Counted from the first letter of the stretch, positions 10,584 through 23,550 are shown. The stretch: 64,000 nucleotides of DNA from Linyphia triangularis (GCA_963978545.1 OZ021721.1:37497348-37561347), one strand, 5' to 3'. The notes: generated by a model from the sequence alone, not told the origin. A program made the numbers and translations.

Positions 10584-11543
10584 ATTGAAAATACATGGCG
10601 GACTATTCCATGAATTATTGTTCAAAAAGTAAAATTTTCAAAACATTTTCCCGTTTTTTATATTGAAGCTCATATATAGGAGAATCTCCAATTTGAATTT
10701 TATAACACTCATTAAATAAGAAGTGGGTCTAAAGTTGGTCCAAAAAGTGCAATTTTCTCAAAAATAAAATTCCCCCATTGAAAACACATGGCGGACTATT
10801 CAATGAATTATGTTCAAAAAGTAAAATTTTCAAAATTTTTTAACGGTTGTGATATTGAAGCTTATATATAAGGGAATCTTCAATTCCAATTTTATAACAC
10901 ACTAAAAAAGAAGTGGGTCTAAAGTTGGTCCAAAAAGTGCAATTTTCTCGAAGATACAATTCCCCATTGAAAACACATGGCGGACTATTCAATGAATTAT
11001 TGTTCAAAAAGTAAAATTTTCAAAAAATTTTCCTATTTGTTAATTTGAAGCTTTTACATAGGAAAATCTAAGATTTCAATTTTATAACTCTGACTAAATA
11101 AGAAGTGGGTCTAAAGTTGGTCAAAAAAGTGCAATTTTCTCGAAAATACAATTCCCCATTGAAAACACATGGCGGACTATTAAATGAATTATTGTTCAAA
11201 AAGTAAAATTTTCAAAAAAATTTCCTATTTGTTAATTTGAAGCTTATACATAGGAGAATCTCCGATTTCAATTTTATAACTCTGACTAAATAAGAAGTGG
11301 GTCTAAAGTTGGTCCAAAAAGTGCTATTTTCTCAAAAATAAAATTCCCCCATTGAAAATACATGGCGGACTATTCCATGAATTATTGTTCAAAAAGTAAA
11401 ATTTTCAAAAATTTTTCCTATTTGTTAATTTGAAGCTTATACATAGGAGAATCTCCGATTTCAATTTTATAACTCTGACTAAATAAGAAGTGGGTCTAAA
11501 GTTGGTCCAAAAAGTATAATTTTCTCAAAAATAAAATTCCCCC
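10584..11543 (+). repeat. Short monomers Sa-Sd-Sb/Sc-Sc-Sa/Sc
   Basis: Starts 10584, 10777, 10966, 11158, 11351. Sd has AATTATGTTC, one base short of AATTATTGTTC. Confidence 0.95.
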
Positions 11544-12436
11544 ATTGAAAACACATGGCGGACCATTCAATGAATTATTGTTCGAAAAGTAAAATTTTCA
11601 AAATTTTTTCCCGTTTGTGATATTTAATCTTATACATAGGATAATCTCCGATTCCAATTTTATAACACTGATTAAATAAGAAGTGGGTCTAAAGTTGTTC
11701 CCAAAAATTGCACTTTCAAACATTTTCGTTTTAAATTTTTCCCATGTTAACCGTATGGAAAATTTCACACTTCTAAATTTTCAAAATTTTAAAATCTTTT
11801 TGCAACTACGGTAACAGAAATTATCGTCCGAATTGATTTCCATATTAAAATCGCCATTAAAGTGAAATTTTACTCTTCACAATCCAGTTATTGCACCCAA
11901 AACTGTCATCCGTTTGAAAATACATTAAACTTGTAAATCCTTAGGCAATTTTCAAATACTCCGTCTTTGAAATTTAACCTTAATTTTCTGCCTAGGATCA
12001 AAAAATTCATTACCAGATTTTATTCTTATAATCAATTTGCTTATAAAATGGTATTTTAGCACTGAAAATCGAACTAATGTAAATTTAAAAGACAGCCTGA
12101 AAACATTTTATGAGCGCTTTCGTTTCAAAATTTCTACTTTTCATATAACTATTCAAAACTAGTTTTTTGGAGAAAATTTGGAACTTAGTTTGATTTATAA
12201 AGTGTTTTTGATTAAAAAAAACACAATTTGGAACAATTTGTTGGAAATAAAATTTTCCTTTAATCCTCCTTCCACACGAAACTGAAATATTTGACGATTT
12301 TCGAAAATATTAATTTTTGATTTACAGAATACTATTTTTATATAAAATTGGTCCAAGAATGATTATAAAACATATATCCAATTCAAATTAACAATTTGAA
12401 AGCATTTGAGTCATTTTCTCGAAAATACAATTCCCA
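11544..12436 (+). repeat. Long unit L1beta (893 bp)
   Basis: Near-copy of 9691, 1,853 bp downstream. Confidence 0.95.
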
Positions 12437-13397
12437 ATTGAAAATACATGGCGGACTATTCCATGAATTATTGTTCAAAAAGTAAAATTTTCAAAACATT
12501 TTCCCGTTTTTTATATTGAAGCTCATATATAGGAGAATCTCCAATTTGAATTTTATAACACTCATTAAATAAGAAGTGGGTCTAAAGTTGGTCCAAAAAG
12601 TGCAATTTTCTCAAAAATAAAATTCCCCCATTGAAAACACATGGCGGACTATTCAATGAATTATGTTCAAAAAGTAAAATTTTCAAAATTTTTTAACGAT
12701 TGTGATATTGAAGCTTATATATAAGGGAATCTTCAATTCCAATTTTATAACACTGACTAAATAAGAAGTGGGTTTAAAGTTGGTCCAAAAAGTGCAATTT
12801 TCTCGAAGATACAATTCCCCATTGAAAACACATGGCGGACTATTCAATGAATTATTGTTCAAAAAGTAAAATTTTCAAAAAATTTTCCTATTTGTTAATT
12901 TGAAGCTTATACATAGGAAAATCTAAATTTCAATTTTATAACTCTGACTAAATAAGAAGTGGGTCTAAAGTTGGTCAAAAAAGTGCAATTTTCTCGAAAA
13001 TACAATTCCCCATTGAAAACACATGGCGGACTATTAAATGAATTATTGTTCAAAAAGTAAAATTTTCAAAAAAATTTCCTATTTGTTAATTTGAAGCTTA
13101 TACATAGGAGAATCTCCGATTTCAATTTTATAACTCTGACTAAATAAGAAGTGGGTCTAAAGTTGGTCCAAAAAGTGCTATTTTCTCAAAAATAAAATTC
13201 CCCCATTGAAAATACATGGCGGACTATTCCATGAATTATTGTTCAAAAAGTAAAATTTTCAAAAAATTTTTCTATTTGTTAATTTGAAGCTTATACATAG
13301 GAGAATCTCCGATTTCAATTTTATAACTCTGACTAAATAAGAAGTGGGACTAAAGTTGGTCCAAAAAGTGCAATTTTCTCAAAAATAAAATTCCCCC
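12437..13397 (+). repeat. Short monomers Sa-Sd-Sb/Sc-Sc-Sa/Sc
   Basis: Starts 12437, 12630, 12821, 13012, 13205. The last has GTGGGACTAAAG, a rare change in the conserved GTGGGTCTAAAG block. Confidence 0.95.
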
Positions 13398-14290
13398 ATT
13401 GAAAACACATGGCGGACCATTCAATGAATTATTGTTCGAAAAGTAAAATTTTCAAAATTTTTTCCCGTTTGTGATATTTAATCTTATACATAGGATAATC
13501 TCCGATTCCAATTTTATAACACTGATTAAATAAGAAGTGGGTCTAAAGTTCTTCCCAAAAATTGCACTTTCAAACATTTTCGTTTTAAATTTTTCCCATG
13601 TTAACCGTATGGAAAATTTCACACTTCTAAATTTTCAAAATTTTAAAATCTTTTTGCAACTACGGTAACAGAAATTATCGTCCGAATTTATTTCCATATT
13701 AAAATCGCCATTAAAGTGAAATTTTACTCTTCACAATCCAGTTATTGCACCCAAAACTGTCATCCGTTTGAAAATACATTAAACTTGTAAATCCTTAGGC
13801 AATTTTCAAATACTCAGTCTTTGAAATTTAACCTTAATTTTCTGCCTAGGATCAAAAAATTCATTACCAGATTTTATTCTTATAATCAATTTGCTTATAA
13901 AATGGTATTTTAGCACTGAAAATCGAACTAATGTAAATTTAAAAGACAGCCTGAAAACATTTTATGAGCGCTTTCGTTTCAAAATTTCTACTTTTCATAT
14001 AACTATTCAAAACTAGTTTTTTGGAGAAAATTTGGAACTTAGTTTGATTTATAAAGTGTTTTTGATTAAAAAAAACACAATTTGGAACAATTTGTTGGAA
14101 ATAAAATTTTCCTTTAATCCTCCTTCCACACGAAACTGAAATATTTGACGATTTTCGAAAATATTAATTTTTGATTTACAGAATACTATTTTTATATAAA
14201 ATTGGTCCAAGAATGATTATAAAACATATATCCAATTCAAATTAACAATTTGAAAGCATTTGAGTCATTTTCTCGAAAATACAATTCCCA
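13398..14290 (+). repeat. Long unit L1beta (893 bp)
   Basis: Third member of the 9691 group. It has AAGTTCTTCCC and CCGAATTTATTTCC. Confidence 0.95.
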
Positions 14291-14867
14291 ATTGAAAATA
14301 CATGGCGGACTATTCCATGAATTATTGTTCAAAAAGTAAAATTTTCAAAACATTTTCCCATTTTTTATATTGAAGCTCATATATAGGAGAATCTCCAATT
14401 TGAATTTTATAACACTCATTAAATAAGAAGTGGGTCTAAAGTTGGTCCAAAAAGTGCAATTTTCTCAAAAATAAAATTCCCCCATTGAAAACACATGGCG
14501 GACTATTCAATGAATTATGTTCAAAAAGTAAAATTTTCAAAATTTTTTAACGGTTGTGATATTGAAGCTTATATATAAGGGAATCTTCAATTCCAATTTT
14601 ATAACACTGACTAAATAAGAAGTGGGTCTAAAGTTGGTCCAAAAAGTGCAATTTTCTCGAAGATACAATTCCCCATTGAAAACACATGGCGGACTATTCA
14701 ATGAATTATTGTTCAAAAAGTAAAATTTTCAAAAAATTTTCCTATTTGTTAATTTGAAGCTTATACATAGGAAAATCTAAGATTTCAATTTTATAACTCT
14801 GACTAAATAAGAAGTGGGTCTAAAGTTGGTCCAAAAAGTGCAATTTTCTCAAAAATAAAATTCCCCC
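14291..14867 (+). repeat. Short monomers Sa-Sd-Sb/Sc
   Basis: Starts 14291, 14484, 14675. Confidence 0.95.
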
Positions 14868-15631
14868 ATTGAAAACACATGGCGGACTATTCAATGAATT
14901 ATTGTTCAAAAAGTAAAATTTTCAAAATTTTTTCCCGTTTGTGATATTGAATCTTATACATAGGAGAATCTCCGATTCCAATTTTATAACACTGATTAAA
15001 TAAGAAGTGGGTCTAAAGTTGGTCCCAAAAATTGCACTTTCAAACATTTTCGTTTTAAATTTTTCCCATGTTAACCGTATGGAAAATTTCACACTTCTAA
15101 ATTTTCAAACTTTTACAATCTTTTTGAAACTAGGGTAACAGAAATCATCACCAGAATTGATTTCCACAATCAAATGATCATTAAAATGAAATTTTACTGC
15201 TCAAAATTCAGTTATTGCCAAAAAAAGTCTTTATATCCCTTTGAATATATATTAAATTTGCCAATCCTTAGGCAATTTTCAAATTTTAACCTTTCTCAAT
15301 TTTCGAATTTTAACCTTAATTTGTAGCTTTGGATAATAAAGTCAAGTTTCAAAATAGTTTTTTTTGGCCAAAATTTGGAAATTTGTTTGATTTTTAAAGT
15401 GTTTTTGGATAAAAAAACACAATTTGGAAACTTTTGATAGAAATGAAATTGTCCATTCAAATACACTCGAACCTGAAATATTTCAAGATTTTCGAAAAAA
15501 TAAATTTTTGTTTTTTTAGAATACTTTTTTTTAATTAATATTTGCCACAAGAATGAATATAAAACATATATCCAACTCCAATTAGCAATTTGAAAGCATT
15601 TGAGCAATTTTCTCGAAAATACAATTCAACC
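14868..15631 (+). repeat. Long unit L2 (764 bp) with an L1 leader
   Basis: The leader and first 90 bases of insert are L1-like (GATATTGAATC, CTTTCAAACATTTTCG, GTTAACCGTATGG). It becomes L2 from about 15110 (CAAACTTTTACAATC, GAAACTAGGG, AATCATCACC). It differs from the other nine L2 copies in several bases and three or four single-base insertions. Confidence 0.93.
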
Positions 15632-15824
15632 ATTGAAAACACATGGCGGACTTTTCAATGAATTATTGTTCAAAAAGTAAAATTTTCAAAACATTTTCCC
15701 GTTTTTTATATTGAAGCTCATATATAAGAGAATCTCCAATTTGAATTTTATAACACTCATTAAATAAGAAGTGAGTCTAAAGTTGGTCCAAAAAGTGCAA
15801 TTTTCTCAAAAATAAAATTCCCCC
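15632..15824 (+). repeat. Short monomer Se
   Basis: ACTTTTCAATG and ATATAAGAG. It has GTGAGTCTAAAG, a rare change in the conserved block. Confidence 0.95.
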
Positions 15825-16716
15825 ATTGAAAACACATGGCGGACTATTCAATGAATTATTGTTCATAAAGTAAAATTTTCAAAATTTTTTGGCGTTTGCG
15901 ATATTGAAGCTTATGTATAAGGGAATCTTCAATTCCAATTTTATGACACTGACTAAATAAGAAGTGGGTCTAAAGTTGGTCCAAAAAGTGCACTTTCAAA
16001 GTGTTTCGTTTTAAATTTCCCCCATGTTAATCGTATGAAAAATTTCACACTTCTAAATTTTCAAACTTTTACAATCTTTTTGGCAGCAAGGGTAACAGAA
16101 ATTATCGCCCTAATCGGTTTCCATATTAAAATCGCCATTAAAGTGAAATTTTACTCTTTACAATCCAGTTATTGCACCCAAAAATATCATCCGTTTGAAA
16201 ATACATTGAACTTGTAAATCCTTAGGCAATTTTCAAATTCTCAGTCTTTGAAATTTAATCTTAATTTTCTGAATAGGATCAAAAAATTCATTACCAGATT
16301 TTATTCTTATAATCAATTTGCTTATAAAATGGTATTTTAGCACTGAAAATCGAACTAATGTAAATTTAAAAGACAGCCTGAAAACATTTTATGAGCGCTT
16401 TCGTTTCAAAATTTCTACTTTTCATATAACTATTCAAAACTAGTTTTTTGGAGAAAATTTGGAACTTAGTTTGATTTATAAAGTGTTTTTGATTAAAAAA
16501 ACACAATTTGGAACAATTTGTTGGAAATGAAATTTTCCTTTAATCCTCCTTCCACACGAAACTGAAATATTTGACGATTTTCGAAAATATTAATTTTTGA
16601 TTTACAGAATACTATTTTTATATAAAATTGGTCCAAGAATGATTATAAAACATATATCCAATTCAAATTCACAATTTGAAAGGATTTGAGTCATTTTCTC
16701 GAAAATACAATTCCCC
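15825..16716 (+). repeat. Long unit L1alpha (892 bp)
   Basis: Shares the unusual leader of the window-start unit (TTGGCGTTTGCG). It has GTTCATAAAG, and its 3' half is the common GGAGAAAATTTGG type. Confidence 0.95.
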
Positions 16717-16909
16717 ATTGAAAATACATGGCGGACTATTCCATGAATTATTGTTTAAAAAGTAAAATTTTCAAAACATTTTCCCGTTTTTTATATTGAA
16801 GCTCATATATAGGAGAATCTCCAATTTGAATTTTATAACACTCATTAATTAAGAAGTGGGTCTAAAGTTGGTCCAAAAAGTGCAATTTTCTCAAAAAAAA
16901 AATTCCCCC
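16717..16909 (+). repeat. Short monomer Sa
   Basis: 193 bp, with GTTTAAAAAG. Confidence 0.95.
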
Positions 16910-17801
16910 ATTGAAAACACATGGCGGACTATTCAATGAATTATTGTTCAAAAAGTAAAATTTTCAAAAAATTTTCCTATTTGTTAATTTGAAGCTTATA
17001 CATAGGATAATCTCCGATTCCAATTTTATAACACTGATTAAATAAGAAGTGGGTCTAAAGTTGTTCCCAAAAATTGCACTTTCAAACATTTTCGTTTTAA
17101 ATTTTTCCCATGTTAACCGTATTGAAAATTTCACACTTCTAAATTTTCAAAATTTTAAAATCTTTTTGCAACTACGGTAACAGAAATTATCGCCCGAATC
17201 GATTTCCATATTAAAATCGCCATTAAAGTGAAATTTTACTCTTCACAATCCAGTTATTGCACCCAAAAATGTCATCCGTTTGAAAATACATTAAACTTGT
17301 AAATCCTTATTCAATTTTCAAATTCTCAGTCTTTGAAATTTAATCTTAATTTTCTGAATAGGATCAAAAAATTCATTACCAGATTTTATTCTTATAATCA
17401 ATTTGCTTATAAAATGGTATTTTAGCACTGAAAATCGAACTAATGTAAATTTAAAAGACAGCCTGAAAACATTTTATGAGCGCTTTCGTTTCAAAATTTC
17501 TACTTTTCATATAACTATTCAAAACTAGTTTTTTGGAGAAAATTTGGAACTTAGTTTGATTTATAAAGTGTTTTTGATTAAAAAAACACAATTTGGAACA
17601 ATTTGTTGGAAATGAAATTTTCCTTTAATCCTCCTTCCACACGAAACTGAAATATTTGACGATTTTCGAAAATATTAATTTTTGATTTACAGAATACTAT
17701 TTTTATATAAAATTGGTCCAAGAATGATTATAAAACATATATCCAATTCAAATTCACAATTTGAAAGGATTTGAGTCATTTTCTCGAAAATACAATTCCC
17801 C
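16910..17801 (+). repeat. Long unit L1beta (892 bp) with Sb/Sc-type leader
   Basis: The leader has TTCAATG plus CCTATTTGTT. The insert has CCTTATTCAATTTTC, also found at 33457 and 55169. Confidence 0.94.
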
Positions 17802-18378
17802 ATTGAAAATACATGGCGGACTATTCCATGAATTATTGTTCCAAAAGTAAAATTTTCAAAACATTTTCCCGTTTTTTATATTGAAGCTCATATATAGGAG
17901 AATCTCCAATTTGAATTTTATAACACTCATTAATTAAGAAGTGGGTCTAAAGTTGGTCCAAAAAGTGCAATTTTCTCAAAAAAAAAATTCCCCATTGAAA
18001 ACACATGGCGGACTATTCAATGAATTATTGTTCAAAAAGTAAAATTTTCAAAACATTTTCCCGTTTTTTATATTGAAGCTCATATATAGGAGAATCTCCA
18101 ATTTGACATTTATAACACTCATTAAATAAGAAGTGGGTCTAAAGTTGGTCCAAAAAGTGCAATTTTCTCGAAAATACAATTCCCCATTGAAAACACATGG
18201 CGGACTATTAAATGAATTATTGTTCAAAAAGTAAAATTTTCAAAAATTTTTCCTATTTGTTAATTTGAAGCTTATACATAGGAGAATCTCCGATTTCAAT
18301 TTTATAACTCTGACTAAATAAGAAGTGGGTCTAAAGTTGGTCCAAAAAGTGCAATTTTCTCAAAAATAAAATTCCCCC
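17802..18378 (+). repeat. Short monomers Sa-Sb-Sc
   Basis: Starts 17802, 17994, 18186. The Sb has TTTGACATTTATAAC. Confidence 0.95.
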
Positions 18379-19271
18379 ATTGAAAACACATGGCGGACCA
18401 TTCAATGAATTATTGTTCAAAAAGTAAAATTTTCAAAATTTTTTCCAGTTTGTGATATTGAATCTTATACATAGGAGAATCTCCGATTCCAAATTTATAA
18501 CACTGATTAAATAAGAAGTGGGTCTAAAGTTGGTCCCAAAAATTGCACTTTCAAACATTTTCGTTTTAAATTTTTCCCATGTTAACCGTATTGAAAATTT
18601 CACACTTCTAAATTTTCAAACTTTTACAATCTTTTTGGCAGCAAGGGTAACAGAAATTATCGCCCTAATCGGTTTCCATATTAAAATCGCCATTAAAGTG
18701 AAATTTTACTCTTCACAATCCAGTTATTGCACCCAAAAATATCATCCGTTTGAAAATACATTAAACTTGTAAATCCTTAGGCAATTTTCAAATTCTCAGT
18801 CTTTGAAATTTAATCTTAATTTTCTGAATAGGATCAAAAAATTCATTACCAGATTTTATTCTTATAATCAATTTGCTTATAAAATGGTATTTTAGCACTG
18901 AAAATCGAACTAATGTAAATTTAAAAGACAGCCTGAAAACATTTTATGAGCGCTTTCGTTTCAAAATTTCTACTTTTCATATAACTATTCAAAACTAGTT
19001 TTTTGGAGAAAATTTGGAACTTAGTTTGATTTATAAAGTGTTTTTGATTAAAAAAACACAATTTGGAACAATTTGTTGGAAATGAAATTTTCCATTAATC
19101 CTCCTTCCACACGAAACTGAAATATTTGACGATTTTCGAAAATATTAATTTTTGATTTACAGAATACTATTTTTATATAAAATTGGTCCAAGAATGATTA
19201 TAAAACATATATCCAATTCAAATTCACAATTTGAAAGGATTTGAGTCATTTTCTCGAAAATACAATTCCCC
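18379..19271 (+). repeat. Long unit L1alpha (893 bp)
   Basis: Has CCAAATTTATAAC before the insert and TTTTCCATTAATCC within it. Confidence 0.95.
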
Positions 19272-19849
19272 ATTGAAAATACATGGCGGACTATTCCATG
19301 AATTATTGTTCAAAAAGTAAAATTTTCAAAACATTTTCCCGTTTTTTATATTGAAGCTCATATATAGGAGAATCTCCAATTTGAATTTTATAACACTCAT
19401 TAATTAAGAAGTGGGTCTAAAGTTGGTCCAAAAAGTGCAATTTTCTCAAAAAAAAAATTCCCCCATTGAAAACACATGGCGGACTATTCAATGAATTATT
19501 GTTCAAAAAGTAAAATTTTCAAAACATTTTCCCGTTTTTTATATTGAAGCTCATATATAGGAGAATCTCCAATTTGAATTTTATAACACTCATTAATTAA
19601 GAAGTGGGTCTAAAGTTGGTCCAAAAAGTGCAATTTTCTCGAAAATACAATTCCCCATTGAAAACACATGGCGGACTATTAAATGAATTATTGTTCAAAA
19701 AGTAAAATTTTCAAAAAATTTTCCTATTTGTTAATTTGAAGCTTATACATAGGAGATTCTCCGATTTCAATTTTATAACTCTGACTAAATAAGAAGTGGG
19801 TCTAAAGTTGGTCCAAAAAGTGCAATTTTCTCAAAAATTAAAGTCCCCC
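19272..19849 (+). repeat. Short monomers Sa-Sb-Sc
   Basis: Starts 19272, 19465, 19657. The Sc ends AAATTAAAGTCCCCC, the linker always found before an L2 unit of the main type. Confidence 0.95.
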
Positions 19850-20609
19850 ATTGAAAACACATGGCGGATTATTCAATGAATTATTGTTCAAAAAGTAATA
19901 TTTTCAAAAATTTTTCCTCTTTGTTAATTTGAAGCTTATACATAGAAAAATCTCCGATTCCAATTTTATAACACTGACTAAATAAGAAGTGGGTCTAAAA
20001 CTGGTCCAAAAAGTGAACTTTCAAAGTGTTTCGTTTTAAATTTTAATCATGTTAATCGTTTGAAAAATTTCACACTTCTAAATTTTCAAACTTTTACAAT
20101 CTTTTTGAAACTATGGTAACAGAAATCATCACCAGAATTGATTTCCACAATCAAATGATCATTAAAATGAAATTTTACTACTCAAAATTCAGTTATTGCC
20201 AAAAAAATTTTTATATCCCTTTGCATATATATTAAATTTGCCAATCCTTAGGCAATTTTCAAATTTTAACCTTTCTCAATTTTCGAATTTTAACCTTAAT
20301 TTGTAGCTTTGGATAATAAAGTCAAGTTTCAAAATAGTTTTTTTGGCCAAAATATGGAAATTTGTTTGATTTTTAAAGTGTTTTTGGATAAAAAAACACA
20401 ATTTGAAAACTTTTGATAGAAATGAAATTGTCCATTCAAATACACTCGAACCTGAAATATTTCAAGATTTTCGAAAAAATAAATTTTTGTTTTTTAGAAT
20501 ACTTTTTTTTAATTAATATTTGCCACAAGAATGAATATAAAACATATATCCAACTCCAATTAGCAATTTGAAAGCATTTGAGCAATTTTCTCAAAAATAC
20601 AATTCAACC
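19850..20609 (+). repeat. Long unit L2 (760 bp)
   Basis: Leader GGATTATTCAATG, AGTAATATTTTC, CCTCTTTG. Insert with AATCGTTTG and TTGCATATATATT. Confidence 0.95.
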
Positions 20610-20802
20610 ATTGAAAACACATGGCGGACTTTTCAAAGAATTATTGTTCAAAAAGTAAAATTTTCAAAACATTTTCCCGTTTTTTATATTGAAGCTCATA
20701 TATAAGAGAATCTCCAATTTGAATTTTATAACACTCATTAAATAAGAAGTGGGTCTAAAGTTGGTCCAAAAAGTGCAATTTTCTCAAAAATAAAATTCCC
20801 CC
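20610..20802 (+). repeat. Short monomer Se
   Basis: ACTTTTCAAAG and ATATAAGAG, 193 bp. Confidence 0.95.
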
Positions 20803-21693
20803 ATTGAAAACACATGGTGGACTATTCAATGAATTATTGTTCAAAAAGTAAAATTTTCAAAACATTTTCCCGTTTGCGATATTGAATCTTATACATAGGA
20901 GAATCTCCGATTCCAATTTTATAACACTGATTAAATAAGAAGTGGGTCTAAAGTTGGTCCCAAAAATTGCACTTTCAAACATTTTCGTTTTAAATTTTTC
21001 CCATGTTAACCGTATGGAAAATTTCACACTTCTAAACTTTCAAAATTTTAAAATCTTTTTCAACTACGGTAACAGAAATTATCGCCCGAATCGATTTCCA
21101 TATTAAAATCGCCATTAAAGTGAAATTTTACTCTTCACAATCCAGTTATTGCACCCAAAAATGTCATCCGTTTGAAAATACATTAAACTTGTAAATCCTT
21201 AGGCAATTTTCAAATACTCAGTCTTTGAAATTTAACCTTAATTTTCTGCCTAGGATCAAAAAATTCATTACCAGATTTTATTCTTATAATCAATTTGCTT
21301 ATAAAATGGTATTTTAGCACTGAAAATCGAACTAATGTAAATTTAAAAGACAGCCTGAAAACATTTTATGAGCGCTTTCGTTTCAAAATTTCTACTTTTC
21401 ATATAACTATTCAAAACTAGTTTTTTGGAGAAAATTTGGAACTTAGTTTGGTTTATAAAGTGTTTTTGATTAAAAAAACACAATTTGGAACAATTTGTTT
21501 TAAATGAAATTTTCCTTTAATTCTCCTTCCACACGAAACTGAAATATTTGACGATTTTCGAAAATATTAATTTTTGATTTACAGAATACTATTTTTATAT
21601 AAAATTGGTCCAAGAATGATTATAAAACATATATCCAATTCAAATTCACAATTTGAAAGCATTTGAGTCATTTTCTCGAAAATACAATTCCCC
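20803..21693 (+). repeat. Long unit L1beta (891 bp), TGGTGG leader
   Basis: The insert has CTTTTTCAACTACGG (one G lost), TTTGGTTTATAAAG and TTGTTTTAAATG. Confidence 0.95.
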
Positions 21694-22657
21694 ATTGAAA
21701 ATACATGGCGGACTATTCCATGAATTATTGTTCAAAAAGTAAAATTTTCAAAACATTTTCCCTTTTTTTATATTGAAGCTCATATATAGGAGAATCTCCA
21801 ATTTGAATTTTATAACACTCATTAAATAAGAAGTGGGTCTAAAGTTGGTCCAAAAAGTGCAATTTTCTCGAAAATACAATTCCCCATTGAAAACACATGG
21901 CGGACTATTAAATGAATTATTGTTCAAAAAGTAAAATTTTCAAAAAAATTTCCTATTTGTTAATTTGAAGCTTATACATAGGAGAATCTCCGATTTCAAT
22001 TTTATAACTCTGACTAAATAAGAAGTGGGTCTAAATATGGTCCAAAAAGTGCTATTTTCTCAAAAAAAAAATTCCCCCATTGAAAATACATGGCGGACTA
22101 TTCCATGAATTATTGTTCAAAAAGTAAAATTTTCAAAACATTTTCCCGTTTTTTATATTGAAGCTCATATATAGGAGAATCTCCAATTTGAATTTTATAA
22201 CACTCATTAATTAAGAAGTGGGTCTAAAGTTGGTCCAAAAAGTGCAATTTTCTCAAAAAAAAAAATTCCCCCATTGAAAACACATGGCGGACTATTCAAT
22301 GAATTATTGTTCAAAAAGTAAAATTTTCAAAACATTTTCCCGTTTTTTATATTGAAGCTCATATATAGGAGAATCTCCAATTTGACATTTATAACACTCA
22401 TTAAATAAGAAGTGGGTCTAAAGTTGGTCCAAAAAGTGCAATTTTCTCGAAAATACAATTCCCCATTGAAAACACATGGCGGACTATTAAATGAATTATT
22501 GTTCAAAAAGTAAAATTTTCAAAAATTTTTCCTATTTGTTAATTTGAAGCTTATACATAGGAGAATCTCCGATTTCAATTTTATAACTCTGACTAAATAA
22601 GAAGTGGGTCTAAAGTTGGTCCAAAAAGTGCAATTTTCTCAAAAATAAAATTCCCCC
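21694..22657 (+). repeat. Short monomers Sa-Sc-Sa-Sb-Sc
   Basis: Starts 21694, 21886, 22079, 22273, 22465. The third is 194 bp because of a longer A-run near 22253. Confidence 0.95.
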
Positions 22658-23550
22658 ATTGAAAACACATGGCGGACCATTCAATGAATTATTGTTCAAA
22701 AAGTAAAATTTTCAAAATTTTTTCCAGTTTGTGATATTGAATCTTATACATAGGAGAATCTCCGATTCCAAATTTATAACACTGATTAAATAAGAAGTGG
22801 GTCTAAAGTTGGTCCCAAAAATTGCACTTTCAAACATTTTCGTTTTAAATTTTTCCCATGTTAACCGTATTGAAAATTTCACACTTCTAAATTTTCAAAC
22901 TTTTACAATCTTTTTGGCAGCAAGGGTAACAGAAATTATCGCCCTAATCGGTTTCCATATTAAAATCGCCATTAAAGTGAAATTTTACTCTTCACAATCC
23001 AGTTATTGCACCCAAAAATATCATCCGTTTGAAAATACATTAAACTTGTAAATCCTTAGGCAATTTTCAAATTCTCAGTCTTTGAAATTTAATCTTAATT
23101 TTCTGAATAGGATCAAAAAATTCATTACCAGATTTTATTCTTATAATCAATTTGCTTATAAAATGGTATTTTAGCACTGAAAATCGAACTAATGTAAATT
23201 TAAAAGACAGCCTGAAAACATTTTATGAGCGCTTTCGTTTCAAAATTTCTACTTTTCATATAACTATTCAAAACTAGTTTTTTGGAGAAAATTTGGAACT
23301 TAGTTTGATTTATAAAGTGTTTTTGATTAAAAAAACACAATTTGGAACAATTTGTTGGAAATGAAATTTTCCATTAATCCTCCTTCCACACGAAACTGAA
23401 ATATTTGACGATTTTCGAAAATATTAATTTTTGATTTACAGAATACTATTTTTATATAAAATTGGTCCAAGAATGATTATAAAACATATATCCAATTCAA
23501 ATTCACAATTTGAAAGGATTTGAGTCATTTTCTCGAAAATACAATTCCCC
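22658..23550 (+). repeat. Long unit L1alpha (893 bp)
   Basis: Partner of 18379 with the same private variants. Confidence 0.95.

Larger units (their letters stand above)
9691..11543 (+). repeat. 1,853-bp higher-order repeat, copy 1
   Basis: One L1 beta unit (893 bp) is followed by five short monomers: Sa, Sd, Sb/Sc hybrid, Sc, Sa/Sc hybrid (10584, 10777, 10966, 11158, 11351). The Sd monomer (AACGGTTGTG, ATATATAAGGG) is diagnostic. Here it is 189 bp because of small deletions around CACACTAAAAAAG. Confidence 0.92.
11544..13397 (+). repeat. 1,854-bp higher-order repeat, copy 2
   Basis: Same unit order as copy 1 (starts 11544, 12437, 12630, 12821, 13012, 13205). It differs by single bases such as AACGATTGTG in Sd and a 2-bp loss in AAATCTAAATTTC near 12920-12930. 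Confidence 0.92.
13398..14867 (+). repeat. 1,853-bp higher-order repeat, incomplete copy 3
   Basis: It keeps the long unit, Sa, Sd and the Sb/Sc hybrid (13398, 14291, 14484, 14675). It lacks the last two monomers and passes directly into the chimeric L2 unit at 14868. Confidence 0.9.
18379..22657 (+). repeat. 4,279-bp 12-unit higher-order repeat, copy 1
   Basis: Unit order is L1alpha-Sa-Sb-Sc-L2-Se-L1beta-Sa-Sc-Sa-Sb-Sc (18379, 19272, 19465, 19657, 19850, 20610, 20803, 21694, 21886, 22079, 22273, 22465). The next L1alpha at 22658 begins the following copy. Shared rare variants include ACCATTAATCCTCC-type changes in the alpha insert (19092), AATCGTTTG in L2 (near 20056) and AATATGGTCC in the Sc monomer near 22034. 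Confidence 0.93.

Noticed and set aside
15296..15607. 103-residue minus-strand frame
   Set aside because: It lies wholly in the single chimeric L2 insert. The other nine L2 copies do not keep it open, and its residues (Phe/Lys/Ile/Asn-rich) are what random A+T-rich sequence gives.
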